Shown: positions 40,528 through 49,093 of the stretch, piece by piece
Position numbering within the stretch: the first letter of the stretch is position 1
Layout: every line of letters starts with the position of its first letter
Origin: AP-15 sp035538335
GTDB lineage: Bacteria > Pseudomonadota > Alphaproteobacteria > ATCC43930 > CGMCC-115725
Direction: 5' to 3'
Length of the DNA stretch: 64,000 nt
NCBI GenBank assembly: GCA_035538335.1
Contig: DATLKN010000003.1
Span: forward strand, 72,953 to 136,952
Translations under genes and position numbers: made by a program
Notes under the pieces: generated by a model
What the model saw: the letters and a program-made list of their open reading frames with translations, nothing else
The model's database searches: none
What the model was told of the DNA's origin: nothing

Positions 40528-41561
40528 CGCGGCCTCTCGATCAGGCATGCGTCGCCATAGGAGTAGAAGCGGTAGCCCTCGCGAATCGCATGCGCATAGG
40601 CGGCGCGGATGCGCGGCAGCCCGGCGAGCGCGGCGACCAGCATCAGCAGGGTCGAGCGCGGCAGGTGGAAATTCGTCAGCAGCATGTCGATCGCGCGAAA
40701 CCGGTATCCGGGCAATATGAAGAGGCGCGTCTCGCCGGCATAGGGCCGCACCTCGCCTTGTTCGGCCGCCGCGGTTTCGAGCAGCCGCAGCGAGGTCGTG
40801 CCGACCGCAACGACCCGCCCGCGCCGCAAACGTGCCGCAGCGATATGGCCGGCGGCCTCGGGCGAGAGGATGCCCCATTCGGCATGCATCCGGTGGGCGC
40901 GCGGGTCCCTTTCCTTGACCGGCAGAAAGGTGCCGGGGCCGACATGCAAGGTCAACGTCGTCCAGAGGATACCGCGCTCGGCGAGCCGGTCGAGAAGGCT
41001 CTGCGTGAAATGCAGCCCGGCGGTCGGCGCGGCGACGGCGCCCTCCTCGCGCGCGAAGATCGTCTGGTAGCGGACGCGGTCGCCCGGATCGCCGCCGCGC
41101 GGCCGCTTGAGGTAGGGCGGCAGCGGCATCGCGCCGTGCCGGGCGAGCGCGGCGCGGAAGTCCTCGCCCGCGACGCCGAAGCGCAGCGCGACATCCCCCT
41201 CGGGATATTTCGCCGCGACCCCGGCCGAAAAGCCCGGCGCGAATTCGACGATGTCGCCGGGATCGAGGCGCCGGGCGCCTTTGACGAAGGCGCGCCACAG
41301 CCCCGGCTCCTCCTCGCGGTAGAGCGTCACCTCGATCTGCGCCATGCCGCGCCTTCCGTAGAGCCGCGCCGGGATCACCTTGGTGTCGTTGAAGACGAGG
41401 AGGTCGCCGGGGCGCAGCAACTCGGGCAGATCGCTTATCCGCCGATCGGCGAAATCCCCCGCTGCGGGAAGGACGAGGAGCCGCGCCGCCTCGCGCGGCT
41501 CGCACGGCCGGTCGGCGATCCGCTCCGGCGGCAAATCGTAGGCGAAATCATCGAGATGCAT
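40524..41561 (-). CDS. queA: S-adenosylmethionine:tRNA ribosyltransferase-isomerase QueA
   Basis: QueA transfers the ribosyl moiety of SAM to preQ1-tRNA to give epoxyqueuosine. The 345-aa protein has the N-terminal DFAYDLPPERIADRPCEPRE, FNDTKVIPARLYGRR, AGLHFTQSLLDRL, TLHVGPGTFLPVKERD, and the C-terminal YRFRAIDMLLTNFHLPRSTL. It is the first gene of the queA-tgt-queF-queG operon. Repeats of families D and B fill the 230 bp between it and ilvD. Confidence 0.95.
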   Translation of the reverse strand: MHLDDFAYDLPPERIADRPCEPREAARLLVLPAAGDFADRRISDLPELLRPGDLLVFNDTKVIPARLYGRRGMAQIEVTLYREEEPGLWRAFVKGARRLDPGDIVEFAPGFSAGVAAKYPEGDVALRFGVAGEDFRAALARHGAMPLPPYLKRPRGGDPGDRVRYQTIFAREEGAVAAPTAGLHFTQSLLDRLAERGILWTTLTLHVGPGTFLPVKERDPRAHRMHAEWGILSPEAAGHIAAARLRRGRVVAVGTTSLRLLETAAAEQGEVRPYAGETRLFILPGYRFRAIDMLLTNFHLPRSTLLMLVAALAGLPRIRAAYAHAIREGYRFYSYGDACLIERPR

Positions 41562-41574
41562 CGGCCGGGGAGGT

Positions 41575-41640
41575 TGTCATCGCGGGCGCGGCGAAGCAAT
41601 CTCGCCGGGATTGCTTCGGCGTCAATGGGCGCCTCGCAAG
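41575..41640 (+). repeat. Palindromic repeat, family D (degenerate)
   Basis: GTCATCGCGGGCGCGGCGAA continues into GCAATCTCG, faced by GGGATTGCTTCGGCGTC. It has the same arms as other family D copies with several mismatches. Confidence 0.6.
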
Positions 41641-41652
41641 CGACAGCCTACT

Positions 41653-41785
41653 CCGTCTCCGCCCCCGGGCGCGGAGAGGATGGGGTGAGGTGGGGGACGC
41701 CGGAGCGCTCGCCGACACCCACCTCACCTTCCCATCGCTGCGCGATGGGCCCCTCCCTCTCCCCCCTGAAGGGCGGAGAGGGTGA
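41653..41785 (+). repeat. Palindromic repeat, family B variant with long arms
   Basis: GGATGGGGTGAGGTGGG (about 41678-41694) pairs with CCCACCTCACCTTCCC (about 41718-41733). CATCGCTGCGCGATGGG forms an inner hairpin. A further hairpin ends at GGCGGAGAGGG just before the ilvD stop. The same layout is at 49000-49081. Confidence 0.7.
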
Positions 41786-41791
41786 AACGGG

Positions 41792-43528
41792 TCAGATATC
41801 GGCGTAGATATGCGTTTCGGCGCGGGCGCCGGGGTGGGTGACGGCGCCTTTCTCGGCATCGCCCACGGTCTGCGCGTATTTCCACAAGGTGCCGGACTGG
41901 TAGTCGGTGCGGCGCGGCTGCCAGGATTTGCGGCGCTCGGCAAGTTCGGCGTCGGAAAGCGCCACATCGATCGTGCCGGCCGCGGCGTCGATCGTGATCT
42001 TGTCGCCGTTGCGCAACAGGCCGATCGGGCCGCCGACCGCCGCCTCCGGCCCGACATGACCGATGCAGAAGCCGTGCGTCGCGCCGGAAAAGCGCCCGTC
42101 GGTGATCAGCGCCACCTTCTCGCCGACCCCCTGGCCGTAAAGCGCGGCGGTCGTCGACAGCATCTCGCGCATGCCGGGGCCGCCGCGCGGCCCCTCGTAG
42201 CGGATCACGATGACGTCGCCCTCCTTGTAGGCGCGCTTCTCGACCGCGGCGAAAGCGTCCTCTTCGCAATCGAAGCAGAGGGCCGTGCCCTCGAAGCGCT
42301 GCCGCTGCAGGCCGGCGACCTTCACGATCGCGCCCTGCGGCGCCAGATTGCCCTTGAGCGCCACCAGCCCGCCGGTCGGCGCATACGGGTTCGAGGTCGG
42401 GCGCACGACGTCCTGCCCGGAGGGGACGCGCACATTCGCCAGATTCTCGGCGACGGTCTTGCCGGTCACGGTGATGCAGTCGCCGTGCAGATAGCCGCCG
42501 TCGAGCAATGCCCGCATCAACACCGGCACGCCGCCAATATCGTGCAGGTCTTTCATCACGTATTTGCCGCCCGGCGTCATGCTGGCGATATAGGGCGTCT
42601 TGCGGGCGATCTCGCCGAAATCGTGCAAGCTGAACTCGATCCCGGCCTCGCTCGCGATCGCCGGGATGTGCAGCCCGCCATTGGTCGAGCCGCCGGCCGC
42701 GGCGACGACCATCGCGGCGTTCTCGATCGCCCTGCGGGTGACGATGTCGCGCGGCCGGATGTTCCGGCGTATGAGGTCCATGACCGCCTGCCCCGACGCC
42801 TCGGCATAGGCGTCGCGCGAGTCATAGGGCGCCGGCGCCCCCGCCGAGCCCGGCAGCGCGAGCCCGATCGCCTCCGAGACGCAGGCCATCGTGTTGGCCG
42901 TGAAGAGCCCGCCGCAGGAGCCGGCCGAGGGGCAGGCGACGCATTCGAGCTCGTGCAAATCCTCGTCGCTGAGCGCCCCGACATTGTGCGCGCCGACCGC
43001 CTCGAACACGTTGCCGATCGTCACGTCCTTGCCCTTGAAGCGGCCGGGCAGGATCGAGCCGCCATACATGAAGACCGCGGGCACGTTGAGGCGCAGCATC
43101 GCCATCATCAGTCCGGGCAGCGACTTGTCGCAGCCGGCCAGCCCGACGAGCGCGTCGTAGCAATGGCCGCGCATCGTCAATTCGACCGAGTCGGCGATGA
43201 CCTCGCGGCTGACGAGCGAGGATTTCATGCCGGCATGGCCCATCGCGATGCCGTCGGTGACGGTGATCGTCGTGAATTCGCGCGGCGTGCCGTGCGCCGC
43301 GGCCACCCCCTTCTTGACCGACTGCGCCTGGCGCGCCAGCGAGATGTTGCAGGGCGCGGCCTCGTTCCAGGTGGTCGCGACGCCGACCAGCGGCTGCGCG
43401 ATCTGCTCGTCCGAGAGGCCCATCGAATAGAGAAAGGCGCGGTGCGGCGCCCGCTCGGGGCCGATCGTCACGTGCCGGCTCGGCATCCGCGACTTGTCGA
43501 ATAGAGGGGTTCTCTGATCGTCGGGCAT
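41792..43528 (-). CDS. ilvD: Dihydroxy-acid dehydratase
   Basis: IlvD is the Fe-S dehydratase of valine, leucine and isoleucine synthesis. The 578-aa protein has the cluster ligands in GLAGCDKSLPGLMMAM and ECVACPSAGSCGGLFTANTM, with GMREML and GRFSGATHGFCIGHVGPEA near the C-terminus. ATG 43528 follows GGAGGAAAGG. The frame is open 16 codons further, but without support. It is a single-gene unit by spacing. The cupredoxin terminator lies in the upstream gap. Confidence 0.95.
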   Translation of the reverse strand: MPDDQRTPLFDKSRMPSRHVTIGPERAPHRAFLYSMGLSDEQIAQPLVGVATTWNEAAPCNISLARQAQSVKKGVAAAHGTPREFTTITVTDGIAMGHAGMKSSLVSREVIADSVELTMRGHCYDALVGLAGCDKSLPGLMMAMLRLNVPAVFMYGGSILPGRFKGKDVTIGNVFEAVGAHNVGALSDEDLHELECVACPSAGSCGGLFTANTMACVSEAIGLALPGSAGAPAPYDSRDAYAEASGQAVMDLIRRNIRPRDIVTRRAIENAAMVVAAAGGSTNGGLHIPAIASEAGIEFSLHDFGEIARKTPYIASMTPGGKYVMKDLHDIGGVPVLMRALLDGGYLHGDCITVTGKTVAENLANVRVPSGQDVVRPTSNPYAPTGGLVALKGNLAPQGAIVKVAGLQRQRFEGTALCFDCEEDAFAAVEKRAYKEGDVIVIRYEGPRGGPGMREMLSTTAALYGQGVGEKVALITDGRFSGATHGFCIGHVGPEAAVGGPIGLLRNGDKITIDAAAGTIDVALSDAELAERRKSWQPRRTDYQSGTLWKYAQTVGDAEKGAVTHPGARAETHIYADI

Positions 43529-43598
43529 CGCCTTTCCTCCCAGCGCCGCTCGAGGCGGGCACCGTAGCGATCCCAATGAGCTTGATCAATGCCGCGTT

Positions 43599-43641
43599 GG
43601 CCGCGGCGGCGCGGCAGGGAGGCTTCCGCGCCGCCGCGGCC
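43599..43641 (-). terminator. Strong hairpin after the cupredoxin gene
   Basis: A perfect 16-bp G/C stem (43599-43614 with 43626-43641) closes an 11-nt loop, 14 bp past the cupredoxin stop on the minus strand. There is no T run. It is the longest perfect stem found here outside the repeat families. Confidence 0.65.
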
Positions 43642-43654
43642 GGGCGGGCTTCGC

Positions 43655-44020
43655 CTAGGACGCGCCGCCTTTAGGCTTGACGACGATCTTGCCGAGCATC
43701 ATCGGATGGAAGGTGCAGCCGTAAACGTAGGTTCCCGGCTTCGCGAAGGTGAAGGAAAAGCTGTCGTTGGTGTCGAGCGGCTCGGAGCGGAAGGCGCCGG
43801 TCTGGGCGGCGACGCTGTGCGGGCTGCCGTCGTCGTTCTTCCACATGACGGTGGTTCCCGCCGTGACCGTCAGCGTCGCCGGCTGGAATTGGAAGTTGCG
43901 GATATCGACGACGGTTGGCGAGGGTGCCGCCGCCGTCTCGCCGGCGACGGCGCCCGGCCCGGCGGCGGCGAACATGATTGCCGCCGCGAGCGCTCCAAGA
44001 ACCGCGCGTTTCGGGATCAT
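43655..44020 (-). CDS. Periplasmic cupredoxin (blue copper protein)
   Basis: The 121-aa protein has a signal peptide (MIPKRAVLGALAAAIMFAAA, cleavage near AVA-GE) and a single cupredoxin domain. The type 1 copper ligands are visible: His in DGSPHSVAAQ, and the Cys-x2-His-x-Met cluster in YVYGCTFHPMMLGKI. This resembles amicyanin/pseudoazurin electron carriers. It starts 11 bp after the metallophosphoesterase stop, so the pair is cotranscribed. A strong hairpin follows. Confidence 0.9.
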   Translation of the reverse strand: MIPKRAVLGALAAAIMFAAAGPGAVAGETAAAPSPTVVDIRNFQFQPATLTVTAGTTVMWKNDDGSPHSVAAQTGAFRSEPLDTNDSFSFTFAKPGTYVYGCTFHPMMLGKIVVKPKGGAS

Positions 44021-44031
44021 CGCCGCCTCCC

Positions 44032-45003
44032 TCACGCGACGAGCGCGCTGTCGATCAGGGCCGGCGCGCCCTTGCTGTGCGCGAAGTCGACAGTGCGCAC
44101 GCCGAGATACTCGCCGAGCTTGCCGGCCGGCAGCTTGAGCGGGGCGAAGTGCGGCTCGGGGCCCGGCGGGGTAATCGGGAACGCCGTCGATCGCGCGGTG
44201 TGGAAGGTGATGTTGCCTTCGACCTTCTGGAAGATCTGGTGAATGTGGCCGTTCAACACCGTCACCGAGCCGAAGCGCTTCAGGTAGGAGAAGGCCTGGC
44301 CGGCATCGAGGGTGCCCCAGCCCCATTTCTCGTAGATCGTCCACAGCGGCACATGCGCCATGACGACGATCGGCGTGCTCGCCGGGCGCCGCGCGAGGTC
44401 CTTTTCGAGCCATTCGAGCTGGTCGTTGCCGAGCTGGGCGAGACCGCTGGGCTGGAAGCCCGGCAGGAAGCCGTAGACATTGATGAGCCCGATGAAATGG
44501 ACGCCGCCCATGTCGAAGCTGTACCAGCCGCGGCCCTGCGTCCCCTTGCCGTAGCGCGCGAGATAGGCCTTGCCGTTGCTGAGATCGGCAATGTCATGCT
44601 CGCCCGGAATGTGGAAGACCTGCTTCTTGGCGCCGCCGATGATCTGGTCGGCGGTGTCCCATTGGTCCGGCTTCGACAGGTGGCTGATGTCGCCGGTGTG
44701 AACGAGGAAGGCGGGCGGCGCCTTCATCGCGTTGATCTTGGCGATTGCCTCGCCGAGCGTCTTTTCCGGCGTCGGGTTGGCCGGCAGGTGGAAGCCGATG
44801 TGGCTGTCGCTGATCTGGACGAAGGTCGGCTGGCTCGCGGCGGCCTCGGCGGCGTCCGCCTCGCCGATCAGCCCCAATGTCTTGGGCACGCCGCCGGCGA
44901 GGCTCCATACCACCCCGGTGCCGGCCCAGCTCATGCATTTGAGAAAGCCGCGCCGGTGCATGCCGTCGGCATCCGGGCGGCCCTTGTCGTCGCGATCGCG
45001 CAT
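44032..45003 (-). CDS. Tat-exported metallophosphoesterase
   Basis: The 323-aa protein has a Tat signal, HRRGFLKCMSWAGTGVVWSL (residues 16-35). The calcineurin-like domain has all metal motifs: QISDSHIGFH (D-x-H), VHTGDISHL (GD), IPGEHDIAD (the GNHD position reads GEHD), VVMAHVPLW and LNGHIHQIFQ. The Asn-to-Glu change in GNHD is unusual but occurs in some Tat-exported members. Substrate unknown. Cotranscription with a cupredoxin suggests a periplasmic copper or redox link (inference). Confidence 0.88.
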   Translation of the reverse strand: MRDRDDKGRPDADGMHRRGFLKCMSWAGTGVVWSLAGGVPKTLGLIGEADAAEAAASQPTFVQISDSHIGFHLPANPTPEKTLGEAIAKINAMKAPPAFLVHTGDISHLSKPDQWDTADQIIGGAKKQVFHIPGEHDIADLSNGKAYLARYGKGTQGRGWYSFDMGGVHFIGLINVYGFLPGFQPSGLAQLGNDQLEWLEKDLARRPASTPIVVMAHVPLWTIYEKWGWGTLDAGQAFSYLKRFGSVTVLNGHIHQIFQKVEGNITFHTARSTAFPITPPGPEPHFAPLKLPAGKLGEYLGVRTVDFAHSKGAPALIDSALVA

Positions 45004-45157
45004 CTTCGTCTCCCTCCTCGAAGCGGTTGTGACGCGACCCTTGACCGGCGCTCTTGCCGTTTTATTCCCGGGCGCGGCGGATAATCGCCTTGCGCGGCGC
45101 CCGGAAGCTTTCTAAAGGACGTGGCCCAGGGGAATCGCGCGATCGGGAGGCAATGCG

Positions 45158-45499
45158 ATGCGCAGGACGGCCGCGCTCGGCGTCTTGGTTTTGCTGCTGA
45201 CGGGCTGCTTCGGCTCCAGAGATTCGGCGACCCTGGTGCTGGTCAACTCATTTTGGGACCGCGTCCATGTCGAGGCGGTGATCACGGCGAGCGACGATTG
45301 CGACAACCGCGGCAAGGGCTACGTCACGACAGAGCATTTCGTCATGCTCAAGGACCAGAAGCATGATGTCGTCGCGCCGCGTGCCGAGAACATCTGCTGG
45401 CGGCACGACCGCAACCCGAACAACCCGGCCCCCGGCGCGTGGTCGGATTGGAGCAAGGCGATCATGTATCCGGGCGCGACGAAGACCACCGATTTGTGA
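45158..45499 (+). CDS. Small lipoprotein of unknown function
   Basis: The 113-aa product starts at ATG 45158 with GGGAGG upstream. Residues 1-17 are a lipoprotein signal with lipobox LLTGC, so Cys17 is the expected lipidated residue. The mature part has three more cysteines (DDCDN, NICWRHD) and an acidic/aromatic pattern (VNSFWDRVHVEAVITA, GAWSDWSKAIMYPGA). No family was recognised. It stands alone between divergent and convergent neighbours. Confidence 0.72.
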   Translation: MRRTAALGVLVLLLTGCFGSRDSATLVLVNSFWDRVHVEAVITASDDCDNRGKGYVTTEHFVMLKDQKHDVVAPRAENICWRHDRNPNNPAPGAWSDWSKAIMYPGATKTTDL

Positions 45500-45531
45500 G
45501 CCGCCGGCAGCCTATCCCGACAGGCGCCGCC

Positions 45532-46437
45532 CTATTTACCGGCTGCGCGGCGGACGCCGAGCCAGCGTCCCGGACGCAGCCTTTCGCCGAGCACGAGCAG
45601 CAGCGCGAGGAGGATCATCGCCATCGCCACTAGATCGCGCGGGTGCAGCCGCTCGCCGGTGAGCCACGCGCTCGAGACGACGCCGACGCAAGGGACGACG
45701 AGTGCGCTGATGCTCGAAAGCCCGGCCGGCAGCTTCTGCACGACGCGAAACCAGGCGAAATAGGCAAGCCCGTTCGCCCCGGCGCCGAGAAACAGGAGCG
45801 CCAGCCATTCGCGCTCGCCGGCCCGCGCGAAATCGGGCGGAAAACTTGTCAAGAGCCAGATGAGGCTCATCGGCACGAGCCCGACGAGGATCTGCCAGCC
45901 GACGACCACGGAGAGGCCGGCATGCCACTCGCGCCGCTTGAACCACACCGTGCCGAGGCCGAAGGCGACGGCCGCGACGAGGGTTATCGCGGCGCCGAGC
46001 GGCGCGTTCCGCAGATGCGACAGATCCTGCGACAAGAGGACGGCGATCGCGGCGGCGGCGAGGAAGAGCGCGGCGACGCGGTTTCGCGTCAGCCGCTCGC
46101 CGAGCATCGGCCAGGCGAGAAGGCTCGCCCAGATCGGCATCGTGTAGACGAGGATCGAGGTGCGTCCGGGGCCGAGCAGATAGACCCCGAGCGTGAAGCA
46201 CACCGGCAATACGGCCATGTTCAACAGGCCCGAGATCGCGAGATCGCGCCACGCCTCGCGCTCGACCGCAAAGGATTGCCGGCGCAGCCCGGCGTGCAGA
46301 AACAGCGCGCCGGCGCCGAGCAGCTGCACGAGGCAGCGCACCGTCATGACGCCGAAACCCTTGAGCGCGATCGCCGTCACCGGGTAGGAGACGCCCCAGA
46401 TCAGCCAGACGAGGACGAGAAGGAGAAACGCCGTCAT
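45532..46437 (-). CDS. EamA/RhaT-type DMT-family transporter
   Basis: The 301-aa protein has ten hydrophobic segments arranged as two EamA repeats: residues ~1-135 (LVWLIWGVSYPVTAIALKGFG; YTMPIWASLLAWPMLGERLT) and ~145-290 (LVVPCVGVVSSAWLTGERLH). Members export amino acids or other metabolites. Substrate is not predictable. ATG 46437 is chosen; an upstream extension is not hydrophobic. Confidence 0.87.
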   Translation of the reverse strand: MTAFLLLVLVWLIWGVSYPVTAIALKGFGVMTVRCLVQLLGAGALFLHAGLRRQSFAVEREAWRDLAISGLLNMAVLPVCFTLGVYLLGPGRTSILVYTMPIWASLLAWPMLGERLTRNRVAALFLAAAAIAVLLSQDLSHLRNAPLGAAITLVAAVAFGLGTVWFKRREWHAGLSVVVGWQILVGLVPMSLIWLLTSFPPDFARAGEREWLALLFLGAGANGLAYFAWFRVVQKLPAGLSSISALVVPCVGVVSSAWLTGERLHPRDLVAMAMILLALLLVLGERLRPGRWLGVRRAAGK

Positions 46438-46511
46438 CGGCGCGCGACGAGGGGCTGAGTGCCGAGCAAGAGCAAATCCTTCCGAACCGTTACGGATCTC
46501 GGCACAGCCCC

Positions 46512-46622
46512 ACCCTCGTCGTCCCGGCCCACGGGTCCCCGCTCCGCGCGGCCCGAGGATCAACTCCGGCCGGGACCCAGGATCGCCGTGGATACCGGCC
46601 TTCGCCGGTATGACAAGGAAGG
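46512..46622 (+). repeat. Palindromic repeat, family A (long form)
   Basis: CTCGTCGTCCCGGCCCACGG opens the element. The inner part has GATCAACTCCGGCCGGGACC and a hairpin ATACCGGCCTTCGCCGGTAT. It fills the gap between the DMT transporter gene and the ThDP enzyme gene; no ORF is evident there. Confidence 0.6.
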
Positions 46623-46725
46623 GGTGCGATCCGGGAACCTATGGACCAGCGCACCGGCCCGACAAGAGCTATACGCCGAGCGGCGGCTTGCCGTAAGATT
46701 TGCCGACCGGAAAGAGGAGCCCCCC

Positions 46726-48369
46726 ATGAAAGTCGCAAACGCGGTCGCCGAGGTCCTGAAGCGCGAAGGCATCGATTTCCTGATCGGCTATCCGGTCAAC
46801 CCGATCATCGAGGCCGCAGCCGAAGCAGACATCCGCACGATCATGGTGCGCCAGGAGCGGATCGGCCTGCACATGTGCGACGCCATCGCCAAGGTGACTT
46901 CGGGCGAGCGCATCGGCGTCTTTGCGATGCAGCACGGCCCCGGCACCGAGAACGCGTTCGGCGGGGTGGCGCAATCCTACGGCGATTCCTGCCCGGTCGT
47001 CGTGCTGCCGGCAGGATATGCGCGCAACATCAACCAGGTCCGGCCGAACTTCAACGCGGCGCTCAATTTCCGCAACGTCACCAAATGGTCGGAACAGGTG
47101 ACGGTCGCCGAGGCGACGGTCGAGGCGCTGCGCCGCGCCTTCACGCAAGTGAGGAACGGACGCCCGGCGCCGGTGCTGATCGAATTCCCGTCGGACCTGC
47201 TGCGCGAGGAGTTCCCCGGCACGATCGACTACAGGAAGGCGCCGGCGCTGAAGAGCGGGCCCGATCCGCGCTCGGTCTCCGAGATCGCCGCGGCGCTGGT
47301 CGCCGCGCAGCACCCGGTAATCTGCGCCGGGCAGGGCGTGCATTACGGCAAGGCCTGGAAACAGCTGCAGGAACTGGCTGAATTGCTGGAAGCGCCGGTG
47401 ATGACGACCTTGCCCGGCAAGAGCGCCTTTCCCGAGAACCACCCGCTGTCGCTCGGCTCGGGCGGCATCGGCATCGGCAAGCACCTGCACCATTTCCTCA
47501 CCCATGCCGACCTCGTCTTCGGCATCGGCTGCAGCTTCACCCGCTCGAGCTTTGCGACGCCGATGCCGAAGGGTATGCGCATCGCGCACGCGACGCTCGA
47601 CCCGGCCGACATCAACAAGGACGTGCCGGTGGAATTGGCGGCGGTCGGCGACGCCGGGCTGACGCTCGACGCGCTGCTCCTCGAGGTGAGGGACCGCCTC
47701 AAAGGGCGGCCGCGCGACCGGCTGGCGCAGGTGACGCGCCAGATCCGCGAATTGCGCGAAGGCTGGATGGCGGAATGGATGCCGCGGCTGACGGCCGGGA
47801 CGACGCCGCTGTCGCCCTACCGCGTCATCTGGGACCTCTTGCACACGGTCGATGTCAAGAACACGATCATCACGCACGACGCCGGCAGCCCCAGGGACCA
47901 GCTGTCGCCGTTCTGGGTCAGCGAGAACCCGCTCGGCTATCTCGGCTGGGGCAAGACGACGCAACTCGGCTACGGGCTCGGGCTTGCCATGGGAGCGAAG
48001 CTCGTCGCGCCCGAGAAGCTGTGCATCAACGTCTGGGGCGATGCGGCGATCGGCTTCACCGGCATGGATTTCGAGACGGCGGTGCGGGAACGCCTCCCGA
48101 TCCTCTCGATCCTGCTGAACAATTTCTCGATGGCGATCGAATTGAAGGTCATGCCGGTGGCGACCGAGAAGTACCGCTCGACCGACATCAGCGGCAATTA
48201 CGCGGATTTCGCGAAGGCATTGGGCGGCTATGGCGAACGGGTCACGCAGCCCGGCGAGATCGTCCCGGCGATCCGGCGCGGCATCGCCAAGACCCGCGAG
48301 GGCACCCCGGCATTGCTCGAATTCATCACCGAAAAGGCGGTCGACGTCTCGCGCTTCGCGATCGCTTAG
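46726..48369 (+). CDS. ThDP-dependent enzyme of the acetolactate synthase/benzoylformate decarboxylase type
   Basis: The 547-aa protein has three domains: N-terminal PYR domain with the catalytic Glu in IMVRQERIGLHMCDAIAKV, a central domain (PVICAGQGVHYGKAW), and a C-terminal PP domain with the ThDP-Mg motif WGDAAIGFTGMDFETAVRER ending in LLNNFSM. GDA-x-NN replaces the usual GDG-NN. FAD-binding features of true acetolactate synthase are weak and no regulatory subunit is adjacent, so a decarboxylase or carboligase role is possible. ATG 46726 has AAAGAGGAG upstream. Confidence 0.86.
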   Translation: MKVANAVAEVLKREGIDFLIGYPVNPIIEAAAEADIRTIMVRQERIGLHMCDAIAKVTSGERIGVFAMQHGPGTENAFGGVAQSYGDSCPVVVLPAGYARNINQVRPNFNAALNFRNVTKWSEQVTVAEATVEALRRAFTQVRNGRPAPVLIEFPSDLLREEFPGTIDYRKAPALKSGPDPRSVSEIAAALVAAQHPVICAGQGVHYGKAWKQLQELAELLEAPVMTTLPGKSAFPENHPLSLGSGGIGIGKHLHHFLTHADLVFGIGCSFTRSSFATPMPKGMRIAHATLDPADINKDVPVELAAVGDAGLTLDALLLEVRDRLKGRPRDRLAQVTRQIRELREGWMAEWMPRLTAGTTPLSPYRVIWDLLHTVDVKNTIITHDAGSPRDQLSPFWVSENPLGYLGWGKTTQLGYGLGLAMGAKLVAPEKLCINVWGDAAIGFTGMDFETAVRERLPILSILLNNFSMAIELKVMPVATEKYRSTDISGNYADFAKALGGYGERVTQPGEIVPAIRRGIAKTREGTPALLEFITEKAVDVSRFAIA

Positions 48370-48393
48370 ACGCCATCCGGCGACACTGTGCGT

Positions 48394-48483
48394 TGTCATT
48401 GCGAGCGCAGCGAAGCAATCCCGGCGATCGAGGGCTACTCCGCTCGGGATTGCTTCGTCGCCTAGCGGCTCCTCGCAATGACA
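48394..48483 (+). repeat. Palindromic repeat, family D
   Basis: TGTCATTGCGAGCGCAGCGA at the left and CTCCTCGCAATGACA at the right form the outer arms; GAAGCAATCCCGGCG and CGGGATTGCTTC form the inner arms. It lies between the ThDP enzyme gene and the second GlcG-like gene. Confidence 0.8.
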
Positions 48484-48503
48484 TCGCTTAAAGGGAGGAA
48501 ACG

Positions 48504-48983
48504 ATGTTGAAAAAGCTGATCCTCGCGGCTCTATTCGCCGCGCTCGGGATCGTGGGCACGGCGCGGGCGCAGACCCAGCCGCCCTACGGCCCGCCGATCG
48601 GGCTCGCCGCCGCGCAGCGCGCGGCCGCGGCCGCCATCGCCGCAGCGCAGAAGAACAAGTTCGTGCCCTATTCGGTCGCGGTCGTCGACTCGGGCGGCAA
48701 CCTCGTGCTCTTCGAGCGCATGGACAACGGCCAATACGGCTCGATCCAAATCGCGATCGGCAAGGCGCGCAGTGCGCTGCGGTTCAAGCGCCCGACCAAG
48801 GTGTTCGACGAACTGCTCGGGAAAGGGCGCACAGCGATATTGGGATTGCACGGGATCGTGCCGTCGGAGGGCGGCGTGCCGCTCGTCTCGGGCAGCCAGA
48901 TCATCGGCGCGATCGGCGCCAGCTCCGGCAGCCCGCAGCAGGACGGCATCGTCGCCGCCGCCGGCGCCGCGACGGTCAAGTAG
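48504..48983 (+). CDS. GlcG/HbpS-family protein (exported paralogue)
   Basis: The 159-aa protein has a Sec signal peptide (KKLILAALFAALGIVGTARA-Q, cleavage near residue 23) and one GlcG/HbpS domain: LAAAQRAAAAAIAAAQ, YSVAVVDSGGNLVLFERMDN, and GAIGASSGSPQQDGIVAAAG. HbpS of Streptomyces is an extracellular haem-binding redox sensor; a comparable periplasmic role is possible. AAAGGGAGG precedes ATG 48504. The paralogue at 186-581 lacks the signal. Confidence 0.86.
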   Translation: MLKKLILAALFAALGIVGTARAQTQPPYGPPIGLAAAQRAAAAAIAAAQKNKFVPYSVAVVDSGGNLVLFERMDNGQYGSIQIAIGKARSALRFKRPTKVFDELLGKGRTAILGLHGIVPSEGGVPLVSGSQIIGAIGASSGSPQQDGIVAAAGAATVK

Positions 48984-48999
48984 CCGCTCGCACAGCGAT

Positions 49000-49081
49000 G
49001 GCAGGGTGAGGTGGGCACGCGCCGGCACCTCTGGAATCCCCCACCTCACCCTGCCCTCTCCGCCCCCAGGGGCGGAGAGGG
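49000..49081 (+). repeat. Palindromic repeat, family B variant
   Basis: GGCAGGGTGAGGTGGG (49000-49015) pairs with CCCACCTCACCCTGCC (49039-49054). A second hairpin, CCCTCTCCGCCCCC with GGGGCGGAGAGGG, ends at 49081. It lies between convergent genes. Confidence 0.8.
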
Positions 49082-49093
49082 AGACCGCCCGGC

